Positions 1 through 8,676 are shown, counted from the stretch's first letter. The stretch is DNA of 64,000 nt from Fontibacillus puldeungensis (GCF_042678945.1 NZ_JBHTLM010000014.1:1-64000); one strand, 5' to 3'. A program made the numbers and translations. The notes: a model not told the origin generated them from the letters alone.

Positions 1-2
1 CC

Positions 3-671
3 GATCAAGGCCACCTTCAAAAGGTGACAGAGACCACAGGAAACTCGCCGGACCTGCATAGTTGTGCAGATGTTTTGGATCCGAAGTTTATTCTCGTGGC
101 TGACCGAGCGTACGGCAAGCATAAGCGGTTTGACGAATACCTGGAGCAAAATCAGTCTTTTGTGATCAGGCTCCATGATAATACCACCTTTTATGAACCG
201 ATCCCAAGGGAACGCAATCAGCCGTTTACCGGAACACTGGAACAGGATTTCACTTGCCAATTGGGAAAAAACAAATCCCTTTCCCAGCATCGGTTTCGGG
301 TCGTGATCCTGAAAGATCCCAATGATAACCCCGTTATTTTGGCGACCAATCTGCATTGGCATTACGCAGAAAAGATTGCGGAGATCTACAAGAAACGGTG
401 GCAGATTGAAGTGTTTTTTCGCTGGATTAAGCAGCATTTGAACATTCCTAAATTATTTGGAACGACTCCTAACGCAGTCTATGGGCAGTTGTACACGGCT
501 TTAATAGTTTACGTCCTACTGAAATTCCTGTTTGATCAAGGCAATGCTAAGGTTCATCCGAGCGCCACACTGACATTTGCCGAATTCGATCGGTTATTTA
601 CTTTGCAATTATTGCCACCGGAGTGGAGAGTGTATTTGGCTAACAACGCGGCCTCCTCTTCCATAATTTAG
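3..671 (+). CDS. IS4-family transposase, C-terminal part (cut by window edge)
   Basis: This is the C-terminal part of a DDE transposase of the IS4 family. The frame is open to the left edge, so the beginning lies outside the window and the GTG at 24 is probably not the true start. The DDE core is visible: an aspartate in VADRAYG around residue 27 from that GTG, and a perfect Y-(2)-R-(3)-E-(6)-K signature in YKKRWQIEVFFRWIK around residues 122-136. The frame ends intact at TAG 669-671. The insertion sequence appears to stop near 685, because a truncated copy of a dispersed 186-bp repeat begins at 686. The visible half looks undamaged, so the enzyme may be active. Confidence 0.85.
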   Translation, partial: DQGHLQKVTETTGNSPDLHSCADVLDPKFILVADRAYGKHKRFDEYLEQNQSFVIRLHDNTTFYEPIPRERNQPFTGTLEQDFTCQLGKNKSLSQHRFRVVILKDPNDNPVILATNLHWHYAEKIAEIYKKRWQIEVFFRWIKQHLNIPKLFGTTPNAVYGQLYTALIVYVLLKFLFDQGNAKVHPSATLTFAEFDRLFTLQLLPPEWRVYLANNAASSSII

Positions 672-685
672 TTAATCAACAGGCG

Positions 686-755
686 TGCACTTTTTGCATT
701 TACTAAGCCGCCACAGGTAAGGAGAGTAATGAATAAATGTACAAAATACAACTAC
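686..755 (+). repeat. Truncated copy of the 186-bp dispersed element (right part only)
   Basis: Contains the third internal unit (TGCACTTTTTGCATTTA, 686-702) and the inverted right end (AAATGTACAAAATACAAC, 735-752) at the same spacing as the complete copies at 28067, 34563 and 39330. The left end and second unit are absent; the IS4 element occupies their place. Confidence 0.7.
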
Positions 756-759
756 TGCA

Positions 760-812
760 AAAAGAAGCTCCCCTAACGCGCTCATAAAGCTCATTTTAGG
801 AGAAGCTTCTTT
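760..812. terminator. Bidirectional terminator hairpin
   Basis: A long inverted repeat (AAAGAAGCTCCCCTAA pairing imperfectly with TTAGGAGAAGCTTCTTTT) is flanked by A and T runs. It lies between the insertion sequence and the convergent acetyltransferase gene and could stop transcription from both sides. Confidence 0.7.
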
Positions 813-848
813 TCTTTGTTCCTTCATCATCTTATAGTAGGGGATAAT

Positions 849-1361
849 CTATAGCTGCTTATAGTAAAACACCGTCTCATGAAGCTCCCCGTTAGCCGAT
901 CTGGCGAACTGAGGAATGCGTCCGGCCTCAATGTAACCAAGCGAGCGATACAGCAAATTCGACGGATCACCGCCCCGCGTATCCAAAACGAGCAGACTTC
1001 TAGCTTCACGCTCCGCCTTCTCCTCTACGGCTAACATCAGCTTTCTCGCGATTCCCTGCTTCCGCGCCTCCGGGTGGACCATCAGCTTTACGACTTCGGC
1101 CCGGTGAGACCCATTTTGCTTTAACGCAAGATGAAGCTGTACGGTACCCACAATCCCACCGTTCTTGACGGCTACCCATAGAATCACACCGGGTCCGATC
1201 ACTTCCTGCCAATACTGCAGCGCTTCATCTTTAGATAACGGCGGCAAAAAACCGATCGACGCGCCATCCTCTACGACCTGAATTAACAAGTCCGCTAACT
1301 GCTCCAACTGAAGTGAATCCAATACGTTCAATTCTATAACCTCGACCTGAGAATGACTCAC
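849..1361 (-). CDS. GNAT-family N-acetyltransferase
   Basis: Predicted cytoplasmic acetyltransferase of about 170 residues that moves an acetyl group from acetyl-CoA to an unknown amine. The acetyl-CoA loop is seen as VHPEARKQGIARKL (RKQGIA at residues 100-105), followed by the family's usual beta strand and GDPSNLLYRSLGY segment. The GTG at 1361 is chosen over the upstream ATG at 1406 because GGGAGGT precedes the GTG at normal distance, while the first 15 residues of the longer form look non-coding. It is a single gene that ends against the bidirectional hairpin at 760-812. The substrate cannot be deduced. Confidence 0.85.
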   Translation of the reverse strand: MSHSQVEVIELNVLDSLQLEQLADLLIQVVEDGASIGFLPPLSKDEALQYWQEVIGPGVILWVAVKNGGIVGTVQLHLALKQNGSHRAEVVKLMVHPEARKQGIARKLMLAVEEKAEREARSLLVLDTRGGDPSNLLYRSLGYIEAGRIPQFARSANGELHETVFYYKQL

Positions 1362-1461
1362 CTGGCTACCTCCCTGCGAAAATGCTGAACTTTTTTTCCT
1401 GATCATACCACAGCTCCACCGAATCTATCAAAATTTTCCTGAGGAGCCCATCAATTAGCAC

Positions 1462-1691
1462 TTACCAGACAAAGTTCTCCTCGTATCCCAGAAAGATAAC
1501 CAGCTCACCGGCCACAAAGAATCCACCAAAAGAGTGGGCTAATGCTGAAGTCACCAGGACTACCCGCCAAATCTTCGTACCGGATTACGCACGTATCGAC
1601 ATCCTCCATTCAGCGAAAATACCGGGTGAAATATTTCTACAAACGGATTCAGAACCTCTACCCCGCCCTCAGGCACTCCTATTAATAGCAT
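1462..1691 (-). other. Two short overlapping coding-like frames downstream of the sensor kinase
   Basis: The 312-bp gap between the kinase and the acetyltransferase holds no full gene. On the minus strand a 43-codon frame (1691-1560) starts MLLIGVPEGGVEVL 28 bp after the kinase stop and ends RRFGG. A second frame (1554-1462, 30 codons from a GTG) encodes hydrophobic residues including FGGFFVAGELVIFLG. They may be a frameshifted remnant of one gene. The first has only a weak ribosome binding site (GAGGCGT touching the ATG). No family is recognised. Confidence 0.25.
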
Positions 1692-1718
1692 ACGCCTCAC
1701 ATGCTGACATTTACTCCC

Positions 1719-2957
1719 CTACTCCAGCAAAGCAAGATAAAGAAACAACGTGAACTGTCCATCTTCGGTTGTTATGGACACCGACCCGTCGTACCGTCTT
1801 GCGATTTCCTCGATGCTCGCCAACCCAAAACCGTGAGCGGCCAAATCAGTCTTCCCGGTAGCAAAGCGGCCGTTTCTTTTCTTGGGCGGTTCTAGAAGGG
1901 GATTTTGCACCTGGAGAACGAACATGCCTTTATCCGCTCTGGCCTTCACCTTAATCGTTCTTTGCCCCACCGGCAACCGTTCGCAAGCCTCAATCGCATT
2001 GTCCAGACTGTTGGCAAACACGGCACAGAGATCAACCCCATCAATGGACAGCTTGGCTGGAACGGTTACAGAAATCTCCGTTTCGATCCCCATTTGCTCC
2101 ATCAATGGCTGCTTCGCGCCCCACACTGCGTTAATAATACTGTTATCACTGTATCTATACGAGCTCCCCATCGCCGGAGAGTGTAGAAGCTGTCCCAAGT
2201 ACTCGCGCAGTTCCTGATCCGGGAGAGAAGACATGGTTTGCAAATGGTTGGCCATATCGTGCCGCAGCCGCCGTACCTGAAATTGCTCCTGCTCCAGATT
2301 TTCATATCTTAATAAATTGAGTTGATAGAAACTCTTTTCTTGTTCCAGCTTGTGTTGACGGGCCAATATGACCACCGCCCACAAAAGTCCTATAGAGGAT
2401 AAGGTGACTAAGGGGAGGAGAATGATATCTTGCATTTCGTTGCCTCGCCCGTAAGGATCCCCGAGTAAGACGGTGATGAGCGTAGCTGCAAAGGGCGTCA
2501 GTGTCAGCACATCCACCAGCCCCCAAAGGCTCGGCGGCAAATGGTATTCCTGCTTGGGCGCAAAGCGCTTCAGTGCTAGGAACACCAACAGCCATATCGT
2601 GAATCGAAACAAATAGCCGATATCAAACAGATAGTAGTTGCTGTCCACCAAGGCGCTGGAGGACAAGCCTAAACTGGACAAGATGAGGGTAATGGATAGG
2701 CGCTGAAGCCAGGTTCCCTCGCAGCAAAGAAACAATACAGCACCGAATCCCAGCAGTGTACCGGGAAGATTAACCGGGTCCCCTATAAATATGACCATCC
2801 CTGTAAAGAACCAACAACCTATATAAAGCAACGGTTTAGCCCAGCCTTTGCGCCGGATCGGCAGAAACCATTCCACAACGAACATAGCAAATATAGGCGA
2901 AATAAAACCGAATATCCTATTAATGAACTCCAGTAACCCATTGCCTATTATATTCAC
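1719..2957 (-). CDS. Agr/Com-type membrane sensor histidine kinase (GHKL ATPase)
   Basis: A 412-residue sensor kinase. Residues 1-200 form about six hydrophobic membrane segments with no evident extracellular domain. A coiled linker follows, then the phosphoacceptor box VRRLRHDMANH (His233), the N box NSLDNAIEAC (about 316-325) and the glycine box HGFGLASI (about 375-382). The RHD-type box is that of HPK10/AgrC-like kinases, which often sense peptides. Its ATG overlaps the stop of the upstream LytTR regulator by 4 bp, so the two are cotranslated as a cognate pair. The divergent ABC exporter is the probable target. The signal is unknown. Confidence 0.9.
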   Translation of the reverse strand: MNIIGNGLLEFINRIFGFISPIFAMFVVEWFLPIRRKGWAKPLLYIGCWFFTGMVIFIGDPVNLPGTLLGFGAVLFLCCEGTWLQRLSITLILSSLGLSSSALVDSNYYLFDIGYLFRFTIWLLVFLALKRFAPKQEYHLPPSLWGLVDVLTLTPFAATLITVLLGDPYGRGNEMQDIILLPLVTLSSIGLLWAVVILARQHKLEQEKSFYQLNLLRYENLEQEQFQVRRLRHDMANHLQTMSSLPDQELREYLGQLLHSPAMGSSYRYSDNSIINAVWGAKQPLMEQMGIETEISVTVPAKLSIDGVDLCAVFANSLDNAIEACERLPVGQRTIKVKARADKGMFVLQVQNPLLEPPKKRNGRFATGKTDLAAHGFGLASIEEIARRYDGSVSITTEDGQFTLFLYLALLE

Positions 2958-3673
2958 TCCCAGCTGTCCTCCCCAATCATAGCCTGCGCCAGCGCCATCA
3001 TTGCGCTCTGCCTAAGCGCACGGCTAATCGGCAAGCAAGCACCGCCTATCGTAACAGTATTCCTCTCCACCCGCTGAACCGCTTCGGCCCGGACCAGATA
3101 CCGCTGGTGGATACGAACAAAGCCGTTTGCCAGCTGTTTTTCCACCTCATCCAGCTTGCCATAAAAAGCATACTCCCGCCCTTCGGTGACCAGTTTGACA
3201 AGCCGTCTATCACTATAAAAATAAAGGATATCCCGCTTCGCGATACGAAATATCCCGTCTGAATTATGTACGAGATAGGTTTGAGGCCGCCGATGGTCCA
3301 AAAGCTCCCGAGCCCGTTTTATCACCTGCCCCAGCTTCTCTTCCTTTACAGGTTTGACAAGGTAGTCCATCGCCTGTACAGCATACCCGTCAAAGACAAA
3401 GTCAGCGTACCCGGTAACAAAGACGATCATAAGTCCAGAATCCTGCTGCCTGATCAGCTGCGCAGCCTGCAAGCCAGAAATCCCTTTGAGCTCTACGTCC
3501 AAGAAAAGAAGATCCATTTCCCCTCTATGCTTACCCGTCCACTGGACGAGCCCCTCACCGGAGGAAAATTCGTAGAAGACCTGTCCATCAAAATTGCGCA
3601 GCAAGTGCTCCAAAGTATGGCGCAGTGCATCACGAGCCCGGCTCTCATCGTCGCAGATCCCTATCCGGAGCAT
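2954..3673 (-). CDS. LytTR-family response regulator
   Basis: A 239-residue response regulator. The receiver domain (about 1-120) has the acidic pair Asp8/Asp9, the predicted phosphoacceptor Asp59 in LFLDVELKG, and the conserved lysine in YLVKPVK. The C-terminal LytTR DNA-binding domain (about 140-235) contains the typical segment FVRIHQRYLVRAEAV. GGAGGTGAGG precedes the ATG. It is the first gene of a two-gene operon with the kinase. The 214-bp divergent region upstream has three copies of TGCAAAAC(A/T)TTAC, the probable binding sites both for autoregulation and for the ABC genes. Confidence 0.93.
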   Translation of the reverse strand: MLRIGICDDESRARDALRHTLEHLLRNFDGQVFYEFSSGEGLVQWTGKHRGEMDLLFLDVELKGISGLQAAQLIRQQDSGLMIVFVTGYADFVFDGYAVQAMDYLVKPVKEEKLGQVIKRARELLDHRRPQTYLVHNSDGIFRIAKRDILYFYSDRRLVKLVTEGREYAFYGKLDEVEKQLANGFVRIHQRYLVRAEAVQRVERNTVTIGGACLPISRALRQSAMMALAQAMIGEDSWE

Positions 3674-3748
3674 TTAGCCTCACCTCCTTGTCCTCTTATT
3701 TTCACACAAACTCAAGACGGTAGTGAATAACAAAGTGCTCATGGCAGC

Positions 3749-3812
3749 TGCAAAACATTACCGTAGACGTGCAAAACTTTACACTCTGAGCAAATCGCTG
3801 CAAAACTTTACA
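3749..3812 (+). promoter_or_regulatory. Three direct repeats, candidate LytTR regulator binding sites
   Basis: Copies of TGCAAAACWTTAC(A) lie at 3749-3761, 3770-3783 and 3799-3812. The first two start 21 bp apart, two helical turns, as is usual for LytTR-type direct repeats; the third is 29 bp further on. On the other strand the core reads GTAAAGTTTTGCA. The sites sit between the regulator gene and the ABC genes. A -10-like TATAGT (3864-3869) without a good -35 would fit an activator-dependent promoter. Confidence 0.6.
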
Positions 3813-3896
3813 TCGTATACTCCAAATATAGCCCGGCCAAGCAGGCACCTTATCTAAGAGAGATATAGTGGAGCCATAGAAAGGTGGTTGAATACG

Positions 3897-4643
3897 ATGC
3901 TTCATGTTCAAAATCTGCACAAATCTTATCAGATCGGAAAAACAACCTACGAGGTGCTCAAAGGAATCGACTTGTCCGTGGCCGAGGGGGAATTTGTAGC
4001 CGTGATGGGCCCCTCCGGCTCTGGGAAAACAACGCTGCTCAACTGCATCTCCTGCTACATTCCGTTTGATTCCGGTCAAATCACTTTAGGCGGGCAGGAG
4101 TTGGCCCGTTTAGCCGAGGATGAGTTGGCAAAGGTTCGAAATCAAAAGCTCGGCTTTGTATTTCAGGACTTCATGCTGCTCGACGGACTTACCGTCCAGG
4201 AAAACATTATGCTGCCTCGCATCATTGCAGGCCAAACCGACAGGGTTATGGAACAAAGAGCCGATCAGCTCTGTGCCATTTTCGGCATCACCTCGATCAA
4301 GAACAAATACCCTGTCGAAATATCCGGCGGTGAAAAGCAGCGTACCGCCGTAGCGCGTGCCCTCATGAACGAGCCTCTGGTCATATTAGCCGATGAACCA
4401 ACCGGAAACTTGGATTCCAAATCCAGCCGGGCGGTCATCTCCACGTTTCAGGAGGCTCAGAAGACGTTATCGGCCACCATTTTTATGGTGACCCATGACA
4501 GCTTTGCCGCCTCCTTCTGCGACCGGGTCATCATTTTGCAGGATGGCGCGGTCTACCGCAACCTGGAGAAGGGCAAGGACCGCAGCATCTTTCAAGATGA
4601 GCTGCTCGCAACTATTAAGGAAATGAGCGGTGAGAACGGATGA
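3897..4643 (+). CDS. ABC transporter ATP-binding protein (MacB/BceA type)
   Basis: A 248-residue ATPase of the lipoprotein/peptide export type. It has Walker A GPSGSGKTT (38-46), Q-loop FVFQDFMLL (about 88-96), signature ISGGEKQR (142-149), Walker B LVILADEP (161-168) and a switch histidine in VTHD. The ATG at 3897 is preferred to the TTG at 3888 because AAAGGTGG is 9 bp before it and touches the TTG. Its stop overlaps the start of the permease gene by 4 bp. The pair resembles BceAB systems that remove cell-wall-targeting peptides, but the adjacent regulators are LytTR/GHKL rather than BceRS. Confidence 0.92.
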   Translation: MLHVQNLHKSYQIGKTTYEVLKGIDLSVAEGEFVAVMGPSGSGKTTLLNCISCYIPFDSGQITLGGQELARLAEDELAKVRNQKLGFVFQDFMLLDGLTVQENIMLPRIIAGQTDRVMEQRADQLCAIFGITSIKNKYPVEISGGEKQRTAVARALMNEPLVILADEPTGNLDSKSSRAVISTFQEAQKTLSATIFMVTHDSFAASFCDRVIILQDGAVYRNLEKGKDRSIFQDELLATIKEMSGENG

Positions 4644-6745
4644 GGACCTTTGGACAAATTCATGCGAAGCTCCGCCGCCATAATCGTAAAAACTACACCC
4701 TGCTCGTCGTATGCAATCTGTTTTCGGTCATGCTGATTACCGCCTTCGTCTTTATGATGCGCTCCCCCACCGTTCTCACGATTTTGCCTGAGGGGGGCGA
4801 CTCCCGCAAGCAGATGATGTCCATTTTTGTGCTGGCTATCGTCGGCTGCGGCGTATTTATAACCTACGCAGCTTCCCTGTTTTTTCGCTTCAAATCCCGG
4901 GAGACCGGTATTTTTATGGCGCTTGGCGCCTCGGTCAGCCAGCTTCGCTTTCAGCTTTTCAAGGAATTGACCCTTATTGCCGTAGGCTCCTGCTTGGCTG
5001 GGACCCTGCTGGGTATGCCTTTATCCTGGGGCATTTGGCAGCTCTTTCGTTTGCTGCTTGTGGACACAGAAGAGATGGTCTTGACCTTTGATCCGCAAGC
5101 TTACCTGTATGCCGGAGCTTTTTCACTGTTTACGATCGTTACACTGTTTACGATGGGTTTGCGGTTCATCCACCGAACCCAGATCATTGATATCGTAAAT
5201 GAACAACGGCGGACCGAGCGAATGCGCGATGTGCGGCCATGGTACGGTCCGGTTGGCATTGTATTGATGCTGACAGGCGGCTTTATGGGATATATCGCTC
5301 CCTCCGTCTGTATCCTTGTATTTCATTGGTACCCGCCCGTCTGGATCAACATTCTCTACTTACCGCTGTTTGTCGGCATTTATATGGTGCTGATGCATAC
5401 CGTAGTACGCGGCTGGAGCCGCGGCCAGAACCGTTACAATCACATCATTACCCGCAGCATGATGAAGTTTCAGGGGAGACAGACCGTACGCAATATGCTG
5501 GTCATTACGGTGCTGCTGGCAGGAGCCTACTTTGCGGCCTTCTATACCCCTATGATGGGCACCGGCTCGATTATGGAAGCCGAGCAGCGCCCTGTCGACT
5601 ACGCTTTTCATTACCGTGCAGATCAAACGATGCTGACCCGCTCCGAAATTGAGCAAATGGCATCCGAAGAAGGAGTCGCGATTACGAGCTGGCAGGAGGC
5701 GGATTTTGCAAATTTAGGTCAGGATGGGCGGACCTCTATAGAAGATGGCGGCGGTAAATACCATTATGAGTACAGACCGCTGCTTCAGGAAGGAAACTAT
5801 ATTTCTGAGAGCAGCTTTAAACTGATGAGCGGCCAAAATATTGATATTCATCCGGGCAAATTTGGCGCCGTATTGGCCAAAGACGGCTCAGGCGATTACC
5901 TTATCACGACGGATTCGACAATGCTGACGAACATGGTTAGCCAAAAGACGCTGAAAACTTCTTTTCAGGAATATATTTACGACGATATGATGGCTACCAG
6001 ATATTACGTGCTGGACGATTCGGACTACGCGGCCATCACCGCTGATTTGACAAATGCCTGGAAAGAGAAGCTCATTTATTTCAATGTGAAGAACGTGCAG
6101 GATACGTATCCTTTTGCCAAACGGCTGTATAACAGCATCATTGATCACTCAGGCCCGAAAGCCGAGGTTTCCACATTTTTTGACCGTGTAAGCATTGCGG
6201 CAGCTCATAAAACGGGAGACCAGGCTTGGGAGGATGCGAAAAAGAGAGACGGATTAAAATTTACAGAGCGGAACTCCATGGAATTCAAAATGTTTTGGAA
6301 ATACGCACCGCAGTTCCGCGTGCTGGACCGCAGCGATTTTGTGGCCAACTTCGCAGTATTTCTAATGCTGTTTGTATTTATCGCCATCATTTGCTTTGCC
6401 GCCGTGCTGGTCATCGGGTTTACACGCTGCATGACGATCGCTATCCATAATCGGCAGGTTTACGACGACTTGAGGCATCTTGGCGCCAGTCCGAAATACT
6501 TGTACCGATCGGTTCGAGGGCAAATATCCAAAGTGTTCGGCGTCCCCGCCGTGGTTGGCACCATCCTGATTTATACCTTGTACTTCATCATTATGTATTT
6601 CAATGATAACCTACTGACGCCTGCGGAAATCGCCGGTCTGCTAAACTGCTTGCTCGTGCTGTTCGGACTGAGCGGAGTGCTGTGGGGCTTTTACCGGTAT
6701 ACGCTGCATAAAGTTTGCCGGATGCTGAATGTTAGAAAAGCATAG
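4640..6745 (+). CDS. FtsX-domain ABC permease, BceB-like
   Basis: A 701-residue permease. A membrane segment near the N-terminus is followed by an FtsX block (about 50-185) with the phrase ETGIFMALGAS, further helices to about 310, a large extracytoplasmic region (about 315-560), and a C-terminal FtsX block of three helices (about 575-690). This is the length and plan of BceB, the permease of antimicrobial-peptide resistance modules, where the outer domain detects the peptide. It is translationally coupled to the ATPase. A strong terminator follows at 6816-6866. The substrate is inferred only from family. Confidence 0.88.
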   Translation: MRTFGQIHAKLRRHNRKNYTLLVVCNLFSVMLITAFVFMMRSPTVLTILPEGGDSRKQMMSIFVLAIVGCGVFITYAASLFFRFKSRETGIFMALGASVSQLRFQLFKELTLIAVGSCLAGTLLGMPLSWGIWQLFRLLLVDTEEMVLTFDPQAYLYAGAFSLFTIVTLFTMGLRFIHRTQIIDIVNEQRRTERMRDVRPWYGPVGIVLMLTGGFMGYIAPSVCILVFHWYPPVWINILYLPLFVGIYMVLMHTVVRGWSRGQNRYNHIITRSMMKFQGRQTVRNMLVITVLLAGAYFAAFYTPMMGTGSIMEAEQRPVDYAFHYRADQTMLTRSEIEQMASEEGVAITSWQEADFANLGQDGRTSIEDGGGKYHYEYRPLLQEGNYISESSFKLMSGQNIDIHPGKFGAVLAKDGSGDYLITTDSTMLTNMVSQKTLKTSFQEYIYDDMMATRYYVLDDSDYAAITADLTNAWKEKLIYFNVKNVQDTYPFAKRLYNSIIDHSGPKAEVSTFFDRVSIAAAHKTGDQAWEDAKKRDGLKFTERNSMEFKMFWKYAPQFRVLDRSDFVANFAVFLMLFVFIAIICFAAVLVIGFTRCMTIAIHNRQVYDDLRHLGASPKYLYRSVRGQISKVFGVPAVVGTILIYTLYFIIMYFNDNLLTPAEIAGLLNCLLVLFGLSGVLWGFYRYTLHKVCRMLNVRKA

Positions 6746-6815
6746 CTGGACTGGTTAGCTTCGCCCAAGCTTTGGACGCTCCAATCCAAAAGGAATAAAC
6801 TGCGTTCGCAACATT

Positions 6816-6866
6816 AGGAGGACCCCCCTATGCCAGAAAACGGAGGGGTTCCTCCTTTGCTTTTTT
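6816..6866 (+). terminator. Terminator after the ABC exporter operon
   Basis: AGGAGGACCCCCC pairs with GGGGTTCCTCCT around a short loop and is followed by TTTGCTTTTTT. Confidence 0.85.
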
Positions 6867-6872
6867 AAGATA

Positions 6873-7508
6873 CTAATTCTTCCTTACAATGATGTATCTT
6901 AATATGTACTCTTTAGCCGATTGATCCTGATAGGTCAACGATTCCCGGATCGATCCGGTTTCTAAAAGCTGCATTCCTGTAAAGTGATCGATCAAATCCT
7001 GCTCAGAGAAGAAGTGGGCGTATTTACCTTCGGTGTATTCGTAAGTGCCGTCTTCTATCCGTTTTCCCATACCATTGTGAGAATCCTCGTCTGAGAAACT
7101 AGTAAAGTACATAAGTCCACCAACTCGTAGATGTCTTGCACATTGCTCCACCAGCATTTCTCGCTCCGGCTGTAGCAATAAATGCAGCAGATCATAGCAA
7201 TACACGGCATCATATCGTTTACCGTCCGGTCGTGGGCTTAGCGCCGAGTCCTCAACAAATCGGGTTTTCGGGTCCCACTCTCTAGCAAGCATTATCGCAT
7301 CATGTGAAAGCTCAATACCTTCGACCCCAAAAAAAGGAGACAAGGCTTTTGTATTTCTACCGTACCCCGAACCCGGTACCAGCACTGTCTTGACATGGTT
7401 TTCCAGAAATAAATTCTTAGCGTGAAATGCTGTCTTACTGGGCTCCTGCCCCCAAATCATGCCTTCCTTTTTGAATCTGCGGTCCCAATAGTCCTTTAAC
7501 TGGTTCAT
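6873..7508 (-). CDS. Class I SAM-dependent methyltransferase
   Basis: A soluble methyltransferase of about 211 residues. SAM-binding motif I is VLVPGSGYGRNT (about residues 42-53), followed by an acidic motif II (VEGIELS) and the later strands YDAVYCYDLLHLL and LRVGGLMYFTSF. The overall form resembles TPMT/TehB-like small-molecule methyltransferases. The ATG at 7508 has AGGTGA 9 bp upstream; a GTG at 7520 in the same frame is an alternative. It follows the YbaK-like gene by 7-19 bp on the same strand, so the two are probably cotranscribed. The substrate is unknown. Confidence 0.85.
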   Translation of the reverse strand: MNQLKDYWDRRFKKEGMIWGQEPSKTAFHAKNLFLENHVKTVLVPGSGYGRNTKALSPFFGVEGIELSHDAIMLAREWDPKTRFVEDSALSPRPDGKRYDAVYCYDLLHLLLQPEREMLVEQCARHLRVGGLMYFTSFSDEDSHNGMGKRIEDGTYEYTEGKYAHFFSEQDLIDHFTGMQLLETGSIRESLTYQDQSAKEYILRYIIVRKN

Positions 7509-7527
7509 CCCGTGATTCACCTATCCC

Positions 7528-7974
7528 TTATCTGATGAAAGCGATCGTTTTAACAAGCTTCTCTAAATCGTTCGGGCGAATCTTTAATGTCGTATTCGGA
7601 AAACCTGTTCCTCCATAAACGTAGTCGAAACGGTAGAGCTCACGATCCATGATAATAGGCAGGTGGTGCTGAATTAGCGACACGCTTCCGATTTTACTGC
7701 CGGTCACTGCCTCCACTTCCTGAGGTTTGGCTAACTTGATTTGCTGTACCTGCAGCAACGCTTTTAGCTGTTCAAAATCCACTCTTCCAAAATCACCCGA
7801 AATAATCAAAGCGAAAAAACCGTTATCCGTTTTTAAAATCAAGGTTGGAGCAGTTTGCCCGATATGAATGCCGAAATAGTCGGCTCCTTCCTGGGCCGTA
7901 TTGATTTGTTGTCGATGCTCGATGATCTCATAATCAATACCCTGCTGATCCAAAAAAGCTATCAGTTTATCCAT
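7528..7974 (-). CDS. YbaK/ProX-family aminoacyl-tRNA deacylase-like protein
   Basis: A 148-residue single-domain protein of the YbaK/EbsC/ProX superfamily, whose members hydrolyse misacylated tRNAs such as Cys-tRNA(Pro) or Ala-tRNA. Visible family features are an N-terminal LDQQGIDYEIIEHR segment, the TLILKTDNGFFALIISGD strands, and the VTGSKIGSVSLI segment that corresponds to the substrate loop. AAAGGAG precedes the ATG. It lies in a co-oriented group with the methyltransferase downstream and the YdbC-like gene upstream. Which tRNA it would edit cannot be told from sequence. Confidence 0.85.
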   Translation of the reverse strand: MDKLIAFLDQQGIDYEIIEHRQQINTAQEGADYFGIHIGQTAPTLILKTDNGFFALIISGDFGRVDFEQLKALLQVQQIKLAKPQEVEAVTGSKIGSVSLIQHHLPIIMDRELYRFDYVYGGTGFPNTTLKIRPNDLEKLVKTIAFIR

Positions 7975-8003
7975 CGCCTTCTCCTTTTGTTTTCCCTTCG
8001 CAC

Positions 8004-8522
8004 CTAACTAAAAACATGCCAATCCGGCTCCAAATCGATTCGTGCCTCCACATTATAGCCGAGCTTATCTTGTACGTTCTGTAATAATAGTCGTTTTGGG
8101 ACGGCGTTATTGTTCATTTGCATCATTAGTAAGCTTTTTTCCCGAAGCTGGTCGTCTAAAGTGTGTCCTGTGCTGTCATCAAGGAGCGTTAAACCGGTTA
8201 GGATTTTCAAGTCCATGCTGTCTATATCGCATTCTCTTTTTTCAGCGTTCCCTAAGCTAATTTCTATTTTTTCATACGATCCCGATTGCTGGTTCTCGTT
8301 CATAATCTGATCGTGTAGCTCTGTCATAAAATGCTGGTATGCGCCATGAGACTCCCAAAACGCAACAATGATGGCGTCGTTAACATTTAGCTGATTCCAG
8401 CCGCCAACCTGTGCCTTAAAACCCGGAGCTGCCGCTAGCTGCGACGACCAGCCCGATTGAGCGATATGAAATGCCTTCTTCGAGTCCTCATTGACCGTAC
8501 ATTGAATTAGCTTAATGAGCAT
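8004..8522 (-). CDS. YdbC-like protein of unknown function (DUF4937)
   Basis: A 172-residue protein. The N-terminal half has an antibiotic-monooxygenase-like fold signature: LIKLIQCTV at the start, then PGFKAQVGGW and IIVAFWESHGAYQHFM. This matches Bacillus YdbC proteins, which carry DUF4937. The C-terminal half (about 100-172) has no motif known to me. Such ferredoxin-like dimeric barrels bind heme or small aromatics in other families, but no function has been established here. GGGGGGAAAGAAG precedes the ATG. It is the first gene of a three-gene co-oriented run ending with the methyltransferase. Confidence 0.75.
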   Translation of the reverse strand: MLIKLIQCTVNEDSKKAFHIAQSGWSSQLAAAPGFKAQVGGWNQLNVNDAIIVAFWESHGAYQHFMTELHDQIMNENQQSGSYEKIEISLGNAEKRECDIDSMDLKILTGLTLLDDSTGHTLDDQLREKSLLMMQMNNNAVPKRLLLQNVQDKLGYNVEARIDLEPDWHVFS

Positions 8523-8602
8523 CTTCTTTCCCCCCGGTACATAAGGTTCTATACTTATCTATCATACCTATTGCTCTGAATTCTGCAAAAATAGAAATTA
8601 AA

Positions 8603-8639
8603 GAAGAAGCCTTCGAATTTAGAATTCAAAGACTTCTTC
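8603..8639 (-). terminator. Terminator of the DJ-1 family gene
   Basis: GAAGAAG and CTTCTTC arms enclose an inner AATT/AATT pairing. On the minus strand the hairpin is followed by a T-rich stretch (TTTAATTT). Confidence 0.6.
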
Positions 8640-8676
8640 AAATGGGTTATTAAAATTATCCAATCCATTGCTATTT

